DNA of 6,111 nt, from assembly GCA_900764725.1 (NCBI GenBank), contig CAAFPB010000119.1, positions 1 to 6,111 on the forward strand, written 5' to 3'. The notes under the pieces are model-generated. The model had not been told where the DNA came from, ran no database searches, and was given only the letters and a program-made list of their open reading frames with translations. Below, one piece after another: positions 1 through 6,111 of the stretch. Positions within the stretch are counted from its first letter, which is position 1. The number at the start of each line of letters is the position of its first letter. This stretch comes from an uncultured Catenibacterium sp. Lineage in GTDB: Bacteria; Bacillota_I; Bacilli_A; Erysipelotrichales; Coprobacillaceae. Made by a program: the position numbers and the translations under genes.

Positions 1-315
1 ATTAAGTATACAAATGAGCATGGTGTAGTGACAGTAGAAGTAAGAAGAACAGCCACTGAACTACAAGTACGTTTTGAAGATACAGGTGTAGGAATGAGCC
101 AGGATGCTATTTCTCATATCTTTGAAAGATTCTATAGACAAGATAAATCACGTACAATTGAGGGAAATGGACTTGGTTTATCGATAGTAAAAAGGATTAT
201 TGATTTACATCACTATAAAATAGATGTAGAATCACAAGAAGATGTTGGTTCTGTATTTACTGTTTATATCCCATATGAGATGTTTACAGGACTCACAAAA
301 AAGAAAAAGGATTAG
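1..315 (+). CDS. Sensor histidine kinase, C-terminal ATP-binding end (5' end outside window)
   Basis: This is the last 104 residues of a two-component sensor histidine kinase; the reading frame is open from base 1, so the start lies upstream. The fragment covers most of the HATPase_c fold, which binds ATP and supplies phosphate to the conserved histidine. Visible in order are the end of the N box (IKYT at 1-4), the G1 box DTGVGM (27-32), the F box IFERFYRQDKSR (40-51) and the G2 box GNGLGLSIVKRI (55-66), followed by a closing beta strand near GSVFTVYIP. The protein ends in a lysine-rich tail (KKKKD). The sensor, membrane and His-phosphoacceptor parts are not in view, so the signal and the partner regulator cannot be named. 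All ATP-lid motifs are intact, so it should be catalytically competent. Its stop codon TAG touches the xpt start region, suggesting co-transcription and perhaps translational coupling. Family assignment is secure; the subfamily is unknown. Confidence 0.93.
   Translation: MKYTNEHGVVTVEVRRTATELQVRFEDTGVGMSQDAISHIFERFYRQDKSRTIEGNGLGLSIVKRIIDLHHYKIDVESQEDVGSVFTVYIPYEMFTGLTKKKKD
304..311 (+). promoter_or_regulatory. Ribosome binding site for xpt, inside the kinase gene
   Basis: The purine run AAAAAGGA lies in the last codons of the kinase gene. It ends 3 bases before the possible GTG start at 315, which is too close, and 9 bases before ATG at 321, which is long but workable. This spacing, with homology, favours the ATG start. 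Confidence 0.5.
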
Positions 316-320
316 TGAAG

Positions 321-893
321 ATGGAAGAGTTAAAGAGAAAGATTTTAGAAGACGGATATGTTATTAATGAGAATGTATTGAGAGTAGATAGCTTTTTAAA
401 TCATCAGATTGATGTAGAACTATTTAATAAGATTGCGGATGCATTCTATGAAAGATATAAAAATAAACCAATTAATAAGATTGTAACTATTGAAGCAAGT
501 GGTATTGGTTTAGCTGTTGTAGTTGCACAGAAATTCAATAATTGTCATGTTGTATTTACTAAGAAGGGTTCTTCAGCTATTACTGACAATGATTTCTATA
601 CTACAGAAATTCATTCTTATACTAAGAATAAAGACTATATGGGACAGATTTCTAAGAAATATTTAAGCCCAGAAGACCATGTATTAATCGTGGATGATTT
701 CTTAGCCAATGGTGAAGCTGTTATGGGTATGATTGACTTATGTCATCAGGCCAATGCGACAGTAGAAGGTATTGGTATTGTCGTTGAAAAAGGTTTCCAG
801 CAGGGAAGACATAGAATTGAAGAAGCTGGATATGAAGTACAGTCTCTTGCAATCGTAAAGGGCTTTGAAGACGGCAAAGTTATTTTAGATTAG
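321..893 (+). CDS. xpt: Xanthine phosphoribosyltransferase
   Basis: Cytoplasmic purine salvage enzyme that transfers phosphoribose from PRPP to xanthine to give XMP, feeding GMP synthesis. The 190-residue product matches the length of Bacillus Xpt and resembles it throughout as I recall that sequence: an N-terminal MEELKRKI segment, VDSFLNHQID, the KIVTIEASGI stretch, and the type I PRPP-binding loop VLIVDDFLANGEA at residues 121-133, with adjacent acidic D125-D126. A later GIGIVVEKGFQQGR segment is also typical of the family. The ATG at 321 is preferred because it reproduces the usual N-terminus; a GTG at 315 would add two residues and share one base with the kinase stop. In Bacillus, xpt is controlled by a guanine riboswitch and paired with pbuX. 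Here it follows the kinase directly and precedes smc, with neither. The main alternative, adenine phosphoribosyltransferase, is less likely given the Xpt-like length and sequence. Confidence 0.93.
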   Translation: MEELKRKILEDGYVINENVLRVDSFLNHQIDVELFNKIADAFYERYKNKPINKIVTIEASGIGLAVVVAQKFNNCHVVFTKKGSSAITDNDFYTTEIHSYTKNKDYMGQISKKYLSPEDHVLIVDDFLANGEAVMGMIDLCHQANATVEGIGIVVEKGFQQGRHRIEEAGYEVQSLAIVKGFEDGKVILD

Positions 894-900
894 AGAGGAA
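894..900 (+). promoter_or_regulatory. Ribosome binding site for smc
   Basis: AGAGGAA starts directly after the xpt TAG stop and ends 4 bases before the smc ATG at 905. It is a good match to the anti-Shine-Dalgarno sequence and supports this start. The whole xpt-smc gap is 11 bases, leaving no room for a terminator or promoter. Confidence 0.8.
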
Positions 901-904
901 TAAC

Positions 905-3841
905 ATGTATTTAAAACGAATTGAACTTCATGGTTTTAAATCCTTCGCGGATAAAAGTGTAGTTGAATTCATGCCGGGTATTACTGGAATAGTAGGACCT
1001 AATGGATGTGGTAAATCAAATATTACTGATGCCATCCGCTGGGTACTAGGAGAAAAGTCTGCAAAGGCAATGCGTGGAGAAACAATGACCGATGTCATTT
1101 TCTCTGGAAGTGAAGATCGTAAAGCACAGGGTGAAGCAGAAGTCACACTAGTCTTTAATAACGAAGATCATTTTCTTGATTTTAATTCTAATGAAATAGA
1201 AATCACACGCCGTCTTTATCGTACAGGTGATTCTGAATTCTTATTAAATAGAGAACAGTGTCGTTTAAAAGATATTACTGATTTAATTATGGATACAGGT
1301 CTAGGTAGAGATTCTTTATCTATTATTTCTCAGAATAATATTAATGAGTTTGTGAAAAGCAAACCAGAAGATCGACGTGCTATGTTTGAAGAAGCAGCAG
1401 GTGTTGCGAAATATAAGAAACGTAAGATTGAAACAGTCAGAAAACTTGAACGTACAACAGACAATCTAGATCGTGTTCAGGATATCTGCAGTGAATTAGA
1501 ACGACAGATAGGACCATTGAAAAGACAAAAAGAAAAGGCTGAAACCTATTTAGAGTTCAAAGAAGAGCTTCAGGAAGTAGAAGTTTCAGTACTTGTAAAG
1601 GAAATCAGTACTCTTTCTGAAGAATTAAAGACTTTAAATAAAGAGTTAGAAGACCTAGAAAATGAACGTATTACCAATGATGGTGCTGTAATTCTTGATG
1701 AAAAGCAGAGTGAAGAACTTGAAAAGAAGATGTATGCTCTAGATCAAGAAGTCAATGAGCTTCAGGAAAAGCTATTAGAGGCAATGAATGAAGTCAGCAG
1801 CCTTGAGACACAGAAGGTTGAAATTGATGCTAATCGTAAGCATATATTAGAAACAACAAGTCAAGAAGATATCGAACAAAAGAAAGCAAGTATGAAGTCT
1901 ATTCTTGCTGATGCAATCACAGATTATAATGATAGAGTCAAGCGTTATAATGATGTCAAGAAAGAAAAGAATGAACTTGCTCAAAAGGATGCTTTAAACA
2001 AAAAGCAACAGTCTAATCTTCGCTCATTAATTGAAAAGAAGAATATAGATATTCATAATTCTCGTACTGAAAAGACAAGATTAACTGATATTATTGAGAA
2101 TAAGAGTGGTTATAGCTATGGTGTACGTACTATTTTAGGTGCTAAAAACTCTTTATCCGGTATTTGCGGGACATTAGGTGATCTGATTGAAACAGAAGAA
2201 ACCTATGAAACAGCACTTGCAACAGCGCTTGGTGGGGCAGTGCAGTTTATTGTCACTCGTACAAATGATCAGGCCAAAGAAGCTATTTATTTCTTGAGAA
2301 AGAATAAGGCAGGACGTGCGACATTCCTACCTATTGATACAATGAAACCAAGATTATTAAGAGATGAAGCAAAAATGCTTGCTGAACAGTCTCTTGGATA
2401 TCTAGGGGTAATGAGCGATTTTGTGACTTATGATAAGTCTATCAGTGATGTTGTATTAAACCAGTTAGGTAATACAATTGTGGCTGATCATCTAGATCAT
2501 GCGACAGAAATCGCAAAATCTATTTATCATCGTTATCGTGTTGTAACTCTTGAAGGAGATATCATCAACGTAGGTGGTTCTTTAACAGGTGGTTCAAATA
2601 AGCATACAAATAACTCAATGATGTCTAAAAGAGAACTAGAACGTGTCTCTCATACGTTAGATCAACAGGAAAAAGATCTTAATAAGATGAAGTCCGACCT
2701 TCATACATTAGAAAATGATGGAAGAGAAATCGGACAGCTCTTTATGCAGAAACAGATGTCTCTCGCAAAACTTGAACTTGTTGTCACAAACAAGAAGAAT
2801 GAATATGAAGTCGCTAAGGCTGATTATGAAAACTTGACACATCAGAGTGTGGAACTTGATGAAGTCATCAAGGGTACTCAAAGTAATGAGTTATTAGATA
2901 ACTTAAATGATGCAAAAAGACGTCGTGATGAATTAAAAGAAACAATTCAGGCAAAACGTACAATTCGTATGGGTTATGTCAATGAAAATGAAGAAGTATC
3001 TCGTCGTTTACGTGAACATCGTGCAGCTTTAAAAGATGTAGAAAGCCAGAGTACAGATAAGAAGGTCATAAAATCTCGTCTAGAAACAGAGATTCAGAAC
3101 TACTTATTAAGACTTAATGATGCCTATGCAATGACATTTGAACATGCACAGGAAAAAGCTGATATGTCTATTGATATAGATAAGGCTAAGGATAAAGTAC
3201 GTGATTTAAGACAACGTATTGCTTCTCTTGGTCATGTCAATGTAGAATCCATTGAACAATACAATGATGTAAGTACACGTTATGAAACATTAAGTACACA
3301 ACGTGCACAATTATTAGAAGCACAGGATAGCTTATTAAAAGCTATTAAAGATATGGATGCTATTATGGTAGAGAAGTTCAGTACATCATTTGAGGCTATT
3401 AATAAAGCATTCAACGATGTATTCCGTTATTTGTTTGGCGGAGGACATGCTTCACTTAAATATACTGATCCAGATAACATTCTAGAAACAGGTATTGATA
3501 TTGAAGCGCAACCTCCAGGAAAGGCTGCAAAACTGCATTCTTTCTCAGGAGGAGAAAATGCATTAATCGCATTAAGCTGTTTATTTGCGATGATCAGTGT
3601 GAAGCCATCTCCTTTATGTATTCTCGATGAAGTAGAAGCGGCACTTGATATTGCGAATGTAGAGCGTTTTGCGAAGTATTTACGTAGTTTCTCTGATCAG
3701 ACACAATTTATTGTCGTTACACATCGTGAAGGAACTATGGCTGAATGTGACCTATTATATGGGGCTACAATGCAGGAAAAAGGTGTCACTAAGCTCGTCA
3801 GTGTTAAGCTTAAGGATGCGACTGAATATGCAAGCAGTTAG
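905..3841 (+). CDS. smc: Chromosome segregation/condensation ATPase SMC, short-armed
   Basis: Structural maintenance of chromosomes protein, the dimeric ATPase core of bacterial condensin. With ScpA and ScpB it extrudes or tethers DNA loops and resolves sister origins. Visible parts: N-terminal head with Walker A GPNGCGKSN (31-39, K37), Q-loop glutamine Q143 and the conserved EDRRAMFEEAAGVAKYK segment; coiled coil about 165-401; hinge about 402-564, with the glycine-rich end EGDIINVGGSLTGGS (550-564); returning coiled coil about 565-775; C-terminal head with LGHVN (775-779), ABC signature FSGGE (880-884), Walker B ending LDE with D908 and catalytic E909, and the VVTHREGTM switch region. At 978 aa it is about 208 residues shorter than Bacillus SMC but matches mycoplasma P115-type SMC. 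Heads and hinge are complete, so the loss is in the arms. Oddities are NNI after the Q-loop glutamine and N885 after SGGE. The start has a strong ribosome binding site and the canonical MYLKRIELHGFKSFAD opening. Confidence 0.98.
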   Translation: MYLKRIELHGFKSFADKSVVEFMPGITGIVGPNGCGKSNITDAIRWVLGEKSAKAMRGETMTDVIFSGSEDRKAQGEAEVTLVFNNEDHFLDFNSNEIEITRRLYRTGDSEFLLNREQCRLKDITDLIMDTGLGRDSLSIISQNNINEFVKSKPEDRRAMFEEAAGVAKYKKRKIETVRKLERTTDNLDRVQDICSELERQIGPLKRQKEKAETYLEFKEELQEVEVSVLVKEISTLSEELKTLNKELEDLENERITNDGAVILDEKQSEELEKKMYALDQEVNELQEKLLEAMNEVSSLETQKVEIDANRKHILETTSQEDIEQKKASMKSILADAITDYNDRVKRYNDVKKEKNELAQKDALNKKQQSNLRSLIEKKNIDIHNSRTEKTRLTDIIENKSGYSYGVRTILGAKNSLSGICGTLGDLIETEETYETALATALGGAVQFIVTRTNDQAKEAIYFLRKNKAGRATFLPIDTMKPRLLRDEAKMLAEQSLGYLGVMSDFVTYDKSISDVVLNQLGNTIVADHLDHATEIAKSIYHRYRVVTLEGDIINVGGSLTGGSNKHTNNSMMSKRELERVSHTLDQQEKDLNKMKSDLHTLENDGREIGQLFMQKQMSLAKLELVVTNKKNEYEVAKADYENLTHQSVELDEVIKGTQSNELLDNLNDAKRRRDELKETIQAKRTIRMGYVNENEEVSRRLREHRAALKDVESQSTDKKVIKSRLETEIQNYLLRLNDAYAMTFEHAQEKADMSIDIDKAKDKVRDLRQRIASLGHVNVESIEQYNDVSTRYETLSTQRAQLLEAQDSLLKAIKDMDAIMVEKFSTSFEAINKAFNDVFRYLFGGGHASLKYTDPDNILETGIDIEAQPPGKAAKLHSFSGGENALIALSCLFAMISVKPSPLCILDEVEAALDIANVERFAKYLRSFSDQTQFIVVTHREGTMAECDLLYGATMQEKGVTKLVSVKLKDATEYASS

Positions 3842-3846
3842 GAGGA
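3841..3846 (+). promoter_or_regulatory. Ribosome binding site for ftsY, overlapping the smc stop codon
   Basis: GGAGGA is a near-perfect Shine-Dalgarno sequence, 6 bases before the ATG at 3853. Its first G is also the last base of the smc TAG stop, so ribosomes ending smc sit directly on the ftsY initiation region. Confidence 0.88.
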
Positions 3847-3852
3847 TGCATT

Positions 3853-4833
3853 ATGGGATTTTTTCAGAAGATTAAAGAAACATTTGTAGGTAAGTCTACA
3901 AAGCAGAATGAGAAGTATGTTGCTGGTCTTGATAAATCATCTGCTTCTTTCTCATCTAAAATCAATGCGTTAGCCGCAAGATATCGTGAAATCAATGATG
4001 AATATTTTGATGAGTTAGAAAATATCCTGATCATGAGTGATGTTGGTGTCAACATGGTGATGAAGATTGTGGATGAAATCAAGAAAGAAGTACGTCTTGA
4101 AAATATCAAGGATCCTCATGCGATTAATGATATTATTGTTGATAAGATGTTTGTCATCTATGCCAATGATTCATATATGACAACTAAGATCAATTATGCA
4201 GAAAATGATTTAACAGTAATCTTAATGGTTGGTGTCAACGGAGCAGGTAAAACTACAACTATTGCGAAGCTCGCTAATAAGATTATGCATGAAGAAGGCA
4301 AGAAGGTTATGGTGGCTGCCGGTGATACATTTAGAGCTGGTGCGATTGAACAGCTTGCTGAATGGGCAAACCGTTTAAATATACCTTGCGTTAAAGGTAA
4401 AGAAGGGGGAGACCCATCTTCTGTTATCTTTGATGCTCTTGAACAGGCAAAAGCAGGTGGTTATGATGTACTCATCTGTGATACTGCAGGACGTTTACAG
4501 AACAAGGTTAACTTAATGAAGGAACTTGAAAAGATGAATCGTATCATCAAGAGAGTTGTACCTGAAGGACCTCAGGAAACATTACTTGTAGTAGATGCAA
4601 CAACAGGTCAGAATGGTATTTCACAGGCTGTAGAATTCTCTAAGATTACAGATATTACAGGTATTGTCCTCACTAAGATGGATGGTACTGCCAAGGGTGG
4701 TATTATTCTTTCTATTAAGGATATGTTGAATATTCCTGTTAAGTTTATTGGACTTGGTGAAAAGATTGACGACTTACAGGAATTTGATCTTGAACAGTAT
4801 ATCTATGGTTTATGTAATGATCTAATGGAGTAA
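3853..4833 (+). CDS. ftsY: Signal recognition particle receptor FtsY
   Basis: Membrane-associated SRP-type GTPase that docks Ffh-ribosome-nascent chain complexes at the Sec translocon; reciprocal GTP hydrolysis with Ffh releases the cargo. The 326-residue protein has a short N-terminus MGFFQKIKETF, likely an amphipathic membrane-targeting helix, instead of the long acidic A domain of Escherichia coli FtsY; this is usual in Gram-positives. The four-helix N domain follows (about 25-110). The G domain shows G1 GVNGAGKTTT (127-136), G2 DTFRAGA (158-164), G3 DTAGR (210-214), G4 TKMDG (274-278) and the closing GLGEKIDDLQEFD (300-312). The sequence KVNLMKELEKMN after G3 and the DATTGQN motif (about 249-255) are characteristic of FtsY rather than Ffh. 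All catalytic motifs are intact and length is close to Bacillus FtsY (about 329). It is separated from smc by 11 bases and from ylxM by one base, fitting co-expression with its SRP partner. Confidence 0.98.
   Translation: MGFFQKIKETFVGKSTKQNEKYVAGLDKSSASFSSKINALAARYREINDEYFDELENILIMSDVGVNMVMKIVDEIKKEVRLENIKDPHAINDIIVDKMFVIYANDSYMTTKINYAENDLTVILMVGVNGAGKTTTIAKLANKIMHEEGKKVMVAAGDTFRAGAIEQLAEWANRLNIPCVKGKEGGDPSSVIFDALEQAKAGGYDVLICDTAGRLQNKVNLMKELEKMNRIIKRVVPEGPQETLLVVDATTGQNGISQAVEFSKITDITGIVLTKMDGTAKGGIILSIKDMLNIPVKFIGLGEKIDDLQEFDLEQYIYGLCNDLME
4827..4830 (+). promoter_or_regulatory. Ribosome binding site for ylxM, inside the ftsY end
   Basis: GGAG in the last codons of ftsY is 4 bases before the first ATG (4835) and 7 bases before the second, in-frame ATG (4838). 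Spacing slightly favours the second, which would remove one methionine only. Placement implies translational coupling to ftsY. Confidence 0.55.
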
Positions 4834-4834
4834 G

Positions 4835-5167
4835 ATGATGGATGAAGAATTAAAAAAGAAAGAACAAGTCATCCTCTTGATGGATTGTTATAGAGAATTG
4901 TTGACAGATAAACAGAAACAGTATCTTTCTCTCTATTATGAGGAAGATCTGTCTTTATCAGAAATAGCTGAAGACTTAAGTGTCTCTAAGAATGCTGTTT
5001 TTGATAATATTAAGCGTTCTGTGATGAGTTTAGAGAAGTATGAATCTAAATTACATATTCTTGAAAATCATCGTAAGAGACTTAATTTAATTAATAAGAT
5101 TGAAGAAGAAAAGAATAAGAAGCATGAAGATATTGATGAATATCTAGAAATGCTGAAGAATATTTAG
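4835..5167 (+). CDS. ylxM: YlxM/UPF0122 family helix-turn-helix protein, SRP-associated
   Basis: Small 110-residue protein of the YlxM (UPF0122) family, which is almost always encoded between ftsY and ffh in Firmicutes. It carries a sigma-70 region 4-like helix-turn-helix at about residues 39-61, with the family pattern YLSLYYEEDLSLSEIAEDL followed by VSKNAVFDNIKRS. The N-terminal helix (about 10-23) and the charged, coiled-coil-prone C-terminus rich in E and K (about 66-110) also match the family. Bacillus YlxM has nearly the same length. Work in Streptococcus mutans links YlxM to SRP function as an accessory factor influencing Ffh and its RNA; direct DNA binding has not been the main proposal despite the fold. 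Two ATG codons stand in tandem at the start. It lies one base after ftsY and 10 bases before ffh, so its production is tied to both SRP GTPases. Family call is strong; the molecular role here is inferred. Confidence 0.94.
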   Translation: MMDEELKKKEQVILLMDCYRELLTDKQKQYLSLYYEEDLSLSEIAEDLSVSKNAVFDNIKRSVMSLEKYESKLHILENHRKRLNLINKIEEEKNKKHEDIDEYLEMLKNI

Positions 5168-5173
5168 GGAGGA
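5168..5173 (+). promoter_or_regulatory. Ribosome binding site for ffh
   Basis: GGAGGA follows the ylxM TAG stop and ends 4 bases before the ATG at 5178. Together with the G of the stop codon it forms GGGAGGA, a very strong Shine-Dalgarno match that fixes the ffh start. Confidence 0.88.
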
Positions 5174-5177
5174 AATT

Positions 5178-6111
5178 ATGGCTTTTGAATCTTTATCAGA
5201 TAGACTCCAAGAGACATTAAAAAAGGTAACAGGACAAGCGACTCTTACTGAAGCAAACATGGAGGAGATGCTTCGTGAAATCCGTTTGGCTTTACTTGAA
5301 GCCGATGTTAACTACCAGGTAGTTAAAGAGTTTATCGCAAATACAAAAGAAAAAGCAATCGGCCAGAACGTTATTGGTTCATTAAAACCTGGACAGGTTC
5401 TTGTTAAGATTGTTCATGATGAATTAGTATCATTACTTGGTACAGAAATGGTGACTGTAGACTACTCTAAAGATCCTACAATCATCATGATGGTTGGTTT
5501 ACAGGGTTCAGGTAAAACAACTACTGCAGGTAAGATTGCCAAATTAATAACTGAAAAACAGGGTAAGAAGCCTTTATTGGTAGCTGGCGATATTTATCGT
5601 CCTGCTGCCATTGATCAGTTAAAGACATTAGGTGCACAGCTTAATATTCCAGTATTCTCTAAAGGAACTGATACACCTGTAGAAACGATCGTTACAGAAG
5701 CTTTAGCTAAAGCACATGCTGATCACAATGATGTAGTAATCATCGATACTGCTGGTCGTTTACAGATTGATGAAAAGCTTATGCAGGAGCTTGCAAATGT
5801 TAAAGAAATTGCGCATCCTGATGAAATTCTATTAGTTGTTGACTCATTAGCTGGTCAGGAAATCGTTAATGTTGCTTCAACATTCAATGAAAGATTAGGT
5901 ATCACTGGTGCAGTATTAACTAAATTAGATGGTGACGCTCGTGGTGGGGGTGCCCTTTCTATTAGACATGTCACTCATGTCCCTATTAAATATATCGGTA
6001 CAGGTGAAAAATTAGACGAAATCGATTATTTCTATCCTGACCGTATGGCAGATAGAATCCTAGGTATGGGTGATGTTGTTTCCCTTGTAGAAAAGGTACA
6101 GGATGTCTATG
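5178..6111 (+). CDS. ffh: Signal recognition particle GTPase Ffh (3' end outside window)
   Basis: Protein subunit of the bacterial signal recognition particle, which with 4.5S/scRNA binds signal sequences emerging from ribosomes and delivers them to FtsY at the membrane. The first 311 codons are present, with no stop before the window ends. The N domain (about 1-90) contains the conserved EIRLALLEADVN (35-46). The G domain shows G1 GLQGSGKTTT (107-116), G2 GDIYRPAA (137-144), G3 DTAGR (190-194), G4 TKLDGD (248-253) and the closing GTGEKLDEID (274-283). IYRPAA and the DSLAGQE motif (about 222-228) are Ffh-type features that separate it from FtsY. The RMADRILGMGDV linker to the M domain is visible (about 290-301), but the methionine-rich M domain that binds RNA and signal peptides is cut off. 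The start MAFESLSDRLQ is the family's usual opening and has an excellent ribosome binding site. About 140 residues are missing compared with Bacillus Ffh (about 446). Confidence 0.98.
   Translation, partial: MAFESLSDRLQETLKKVTGQATLTEANMEEMLREIRLALLEADVNYQVVKEFIANTKEKAIGQNVIGSLKPGQVLVKIVHDELVSLLGTEMVTVDYSKDPTIIMMVGLQGSGKTTTAGKIAKLITEKQGKKPLLVAGDIYRPAAIDQLKTLGAQLNIPVFSKGTDTPVETIVTEALAKAHADHNDVVIIDTAGRLQIDEKLMQELANVKEIAHPDEILLVVDSLAGQEIVNVASTFNERLGITGAVLTKLDGDARGGGALSIRHVTHVPIKYIGTGEKLDEIDYFYPDRMADRILGMGDVVSLVEKVQDVY

Noticed and set aside
894..904. Terminator or promoter between xpt and smc, and likewise in the gaps at 3842-3852 and 5168-5177
   Set aside because: Each gap is only 10-11 bases and is occupied by a ribosome binding site; no hairpin with a T run is present.
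928..1146. Reverse-strand open frame of 72 codons within smc
   Set aside because: It lies opposite the highly conserved SMC N-terminal head, has no recognisable domain and no ribosome binding site of note; it is a shadow of the real gene.
2485..2502. Short repeat GATCAT-CTA-GATCAT with a small palindrome in smc
   Set aside because: It simply encodes Asp-His-Leu-Asp-His in the hinge; it is too short and isolated to be a binding site claim.
905..3841. Possibility that smc is truncated or frameshifted because it is short
   Set aside because: One uninterrupted frame contains the N-head, hinge and C-head motifs and the normal C-terminus, and the shortening is spread over both arms, so it is an intact short form.
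3669..3875. Forward open frame of 68 codons over the end of smc and the start of ftsY
   Set aside because: It overlaps the conserved end of SMC in another frame and runs past the real ftsY start; no family resemblance.
3864..4109. Reverse-strand open frame of 81 codons within ftsY
   Set aside because: It mirrors the FtsY N domain in another frame, and its composition reads like an antisense translation rather than a protein family.
4901..4939. TTGACA (4901-4906) with TATTAT (4934-4939) inside ylxM as an internal promoter for ffh
   Set aside because: The spacing of 27 bases is far from the 16-18 needed, and both fall in conserved coding sequence.

Overview
The window is a densely packed, single-strand segment of a low-GC Gram-positive (Firmicutes/Bacillota-type) chromosome. 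Six genes all run left to right: the 3' end of a sensor histidine kinase, xpt (xanthine phosphoribosyltransferase), smc (chromosome condensation ATPase), ftsY (SRP receptor), ylxM (small SRP-linked helix-turn-helix protein) and the first two thirds of ffh (SRP GTPase). Tryptophan is encoded by TGG and no gene reads through TGA, so the standard bacterial code is used and true mycoplasmas are excluded. The SMC protein is short (978 aa), like mycoplasma SMC/P115 (about 980 aa) and unlike Bacillus SMC (1186 aa). AT-richness, short SMC and standard code together suggest the Erysipelotrichia, the gut-dwelling Firmicutes close to Mollicutes. That placement is inference, not proof.

Layout: 1-315 is the ATP-binding end of the kinase. 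Bases 321-893 hold xpt, whose possible GTG start at 315 shares the last base of the kinase stop codon. Bases 905-3841 hold smc, 3853-4833 ftsY, 4835-5167 ylxM, and 5178 to the window end ffh, cut inside its M domain. No gap between genes exceeds 11 bases, and every gap or preceding gene end carries a purine-rich ribosome binding site. There is no room for a terminator, riboswitch or separate promoter between genes, so the whole stretch looks like one transcription unit continuing at both ends.

The smc-ftsY-ylxM-ffh order is the classic Firmicutes arrangement. It links chromosome organisation (SMC) with co-translational membrane targeting: Ffh with 4.5S/scRNA binds signal sequences, FtsY is the membrane receptor, and YlxM is an accessory protein. 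The upstream part is less standard. RNase III (rnc), which usually precedes smc in Bacillus, is absent from that position, and a two-component kinase plus the purine salvage gene xpt lie there instead.

I see no undescribed system, mobile element, CRISPR array or RNA gene. The most interesting points are the nearly symmetric shortening of the SMC arms, small deviations in its ATPase motifs, the riboswitch-free placement of xpt, and the repeated overlap of TAG stop codons with the next gene's ribosome binding site.
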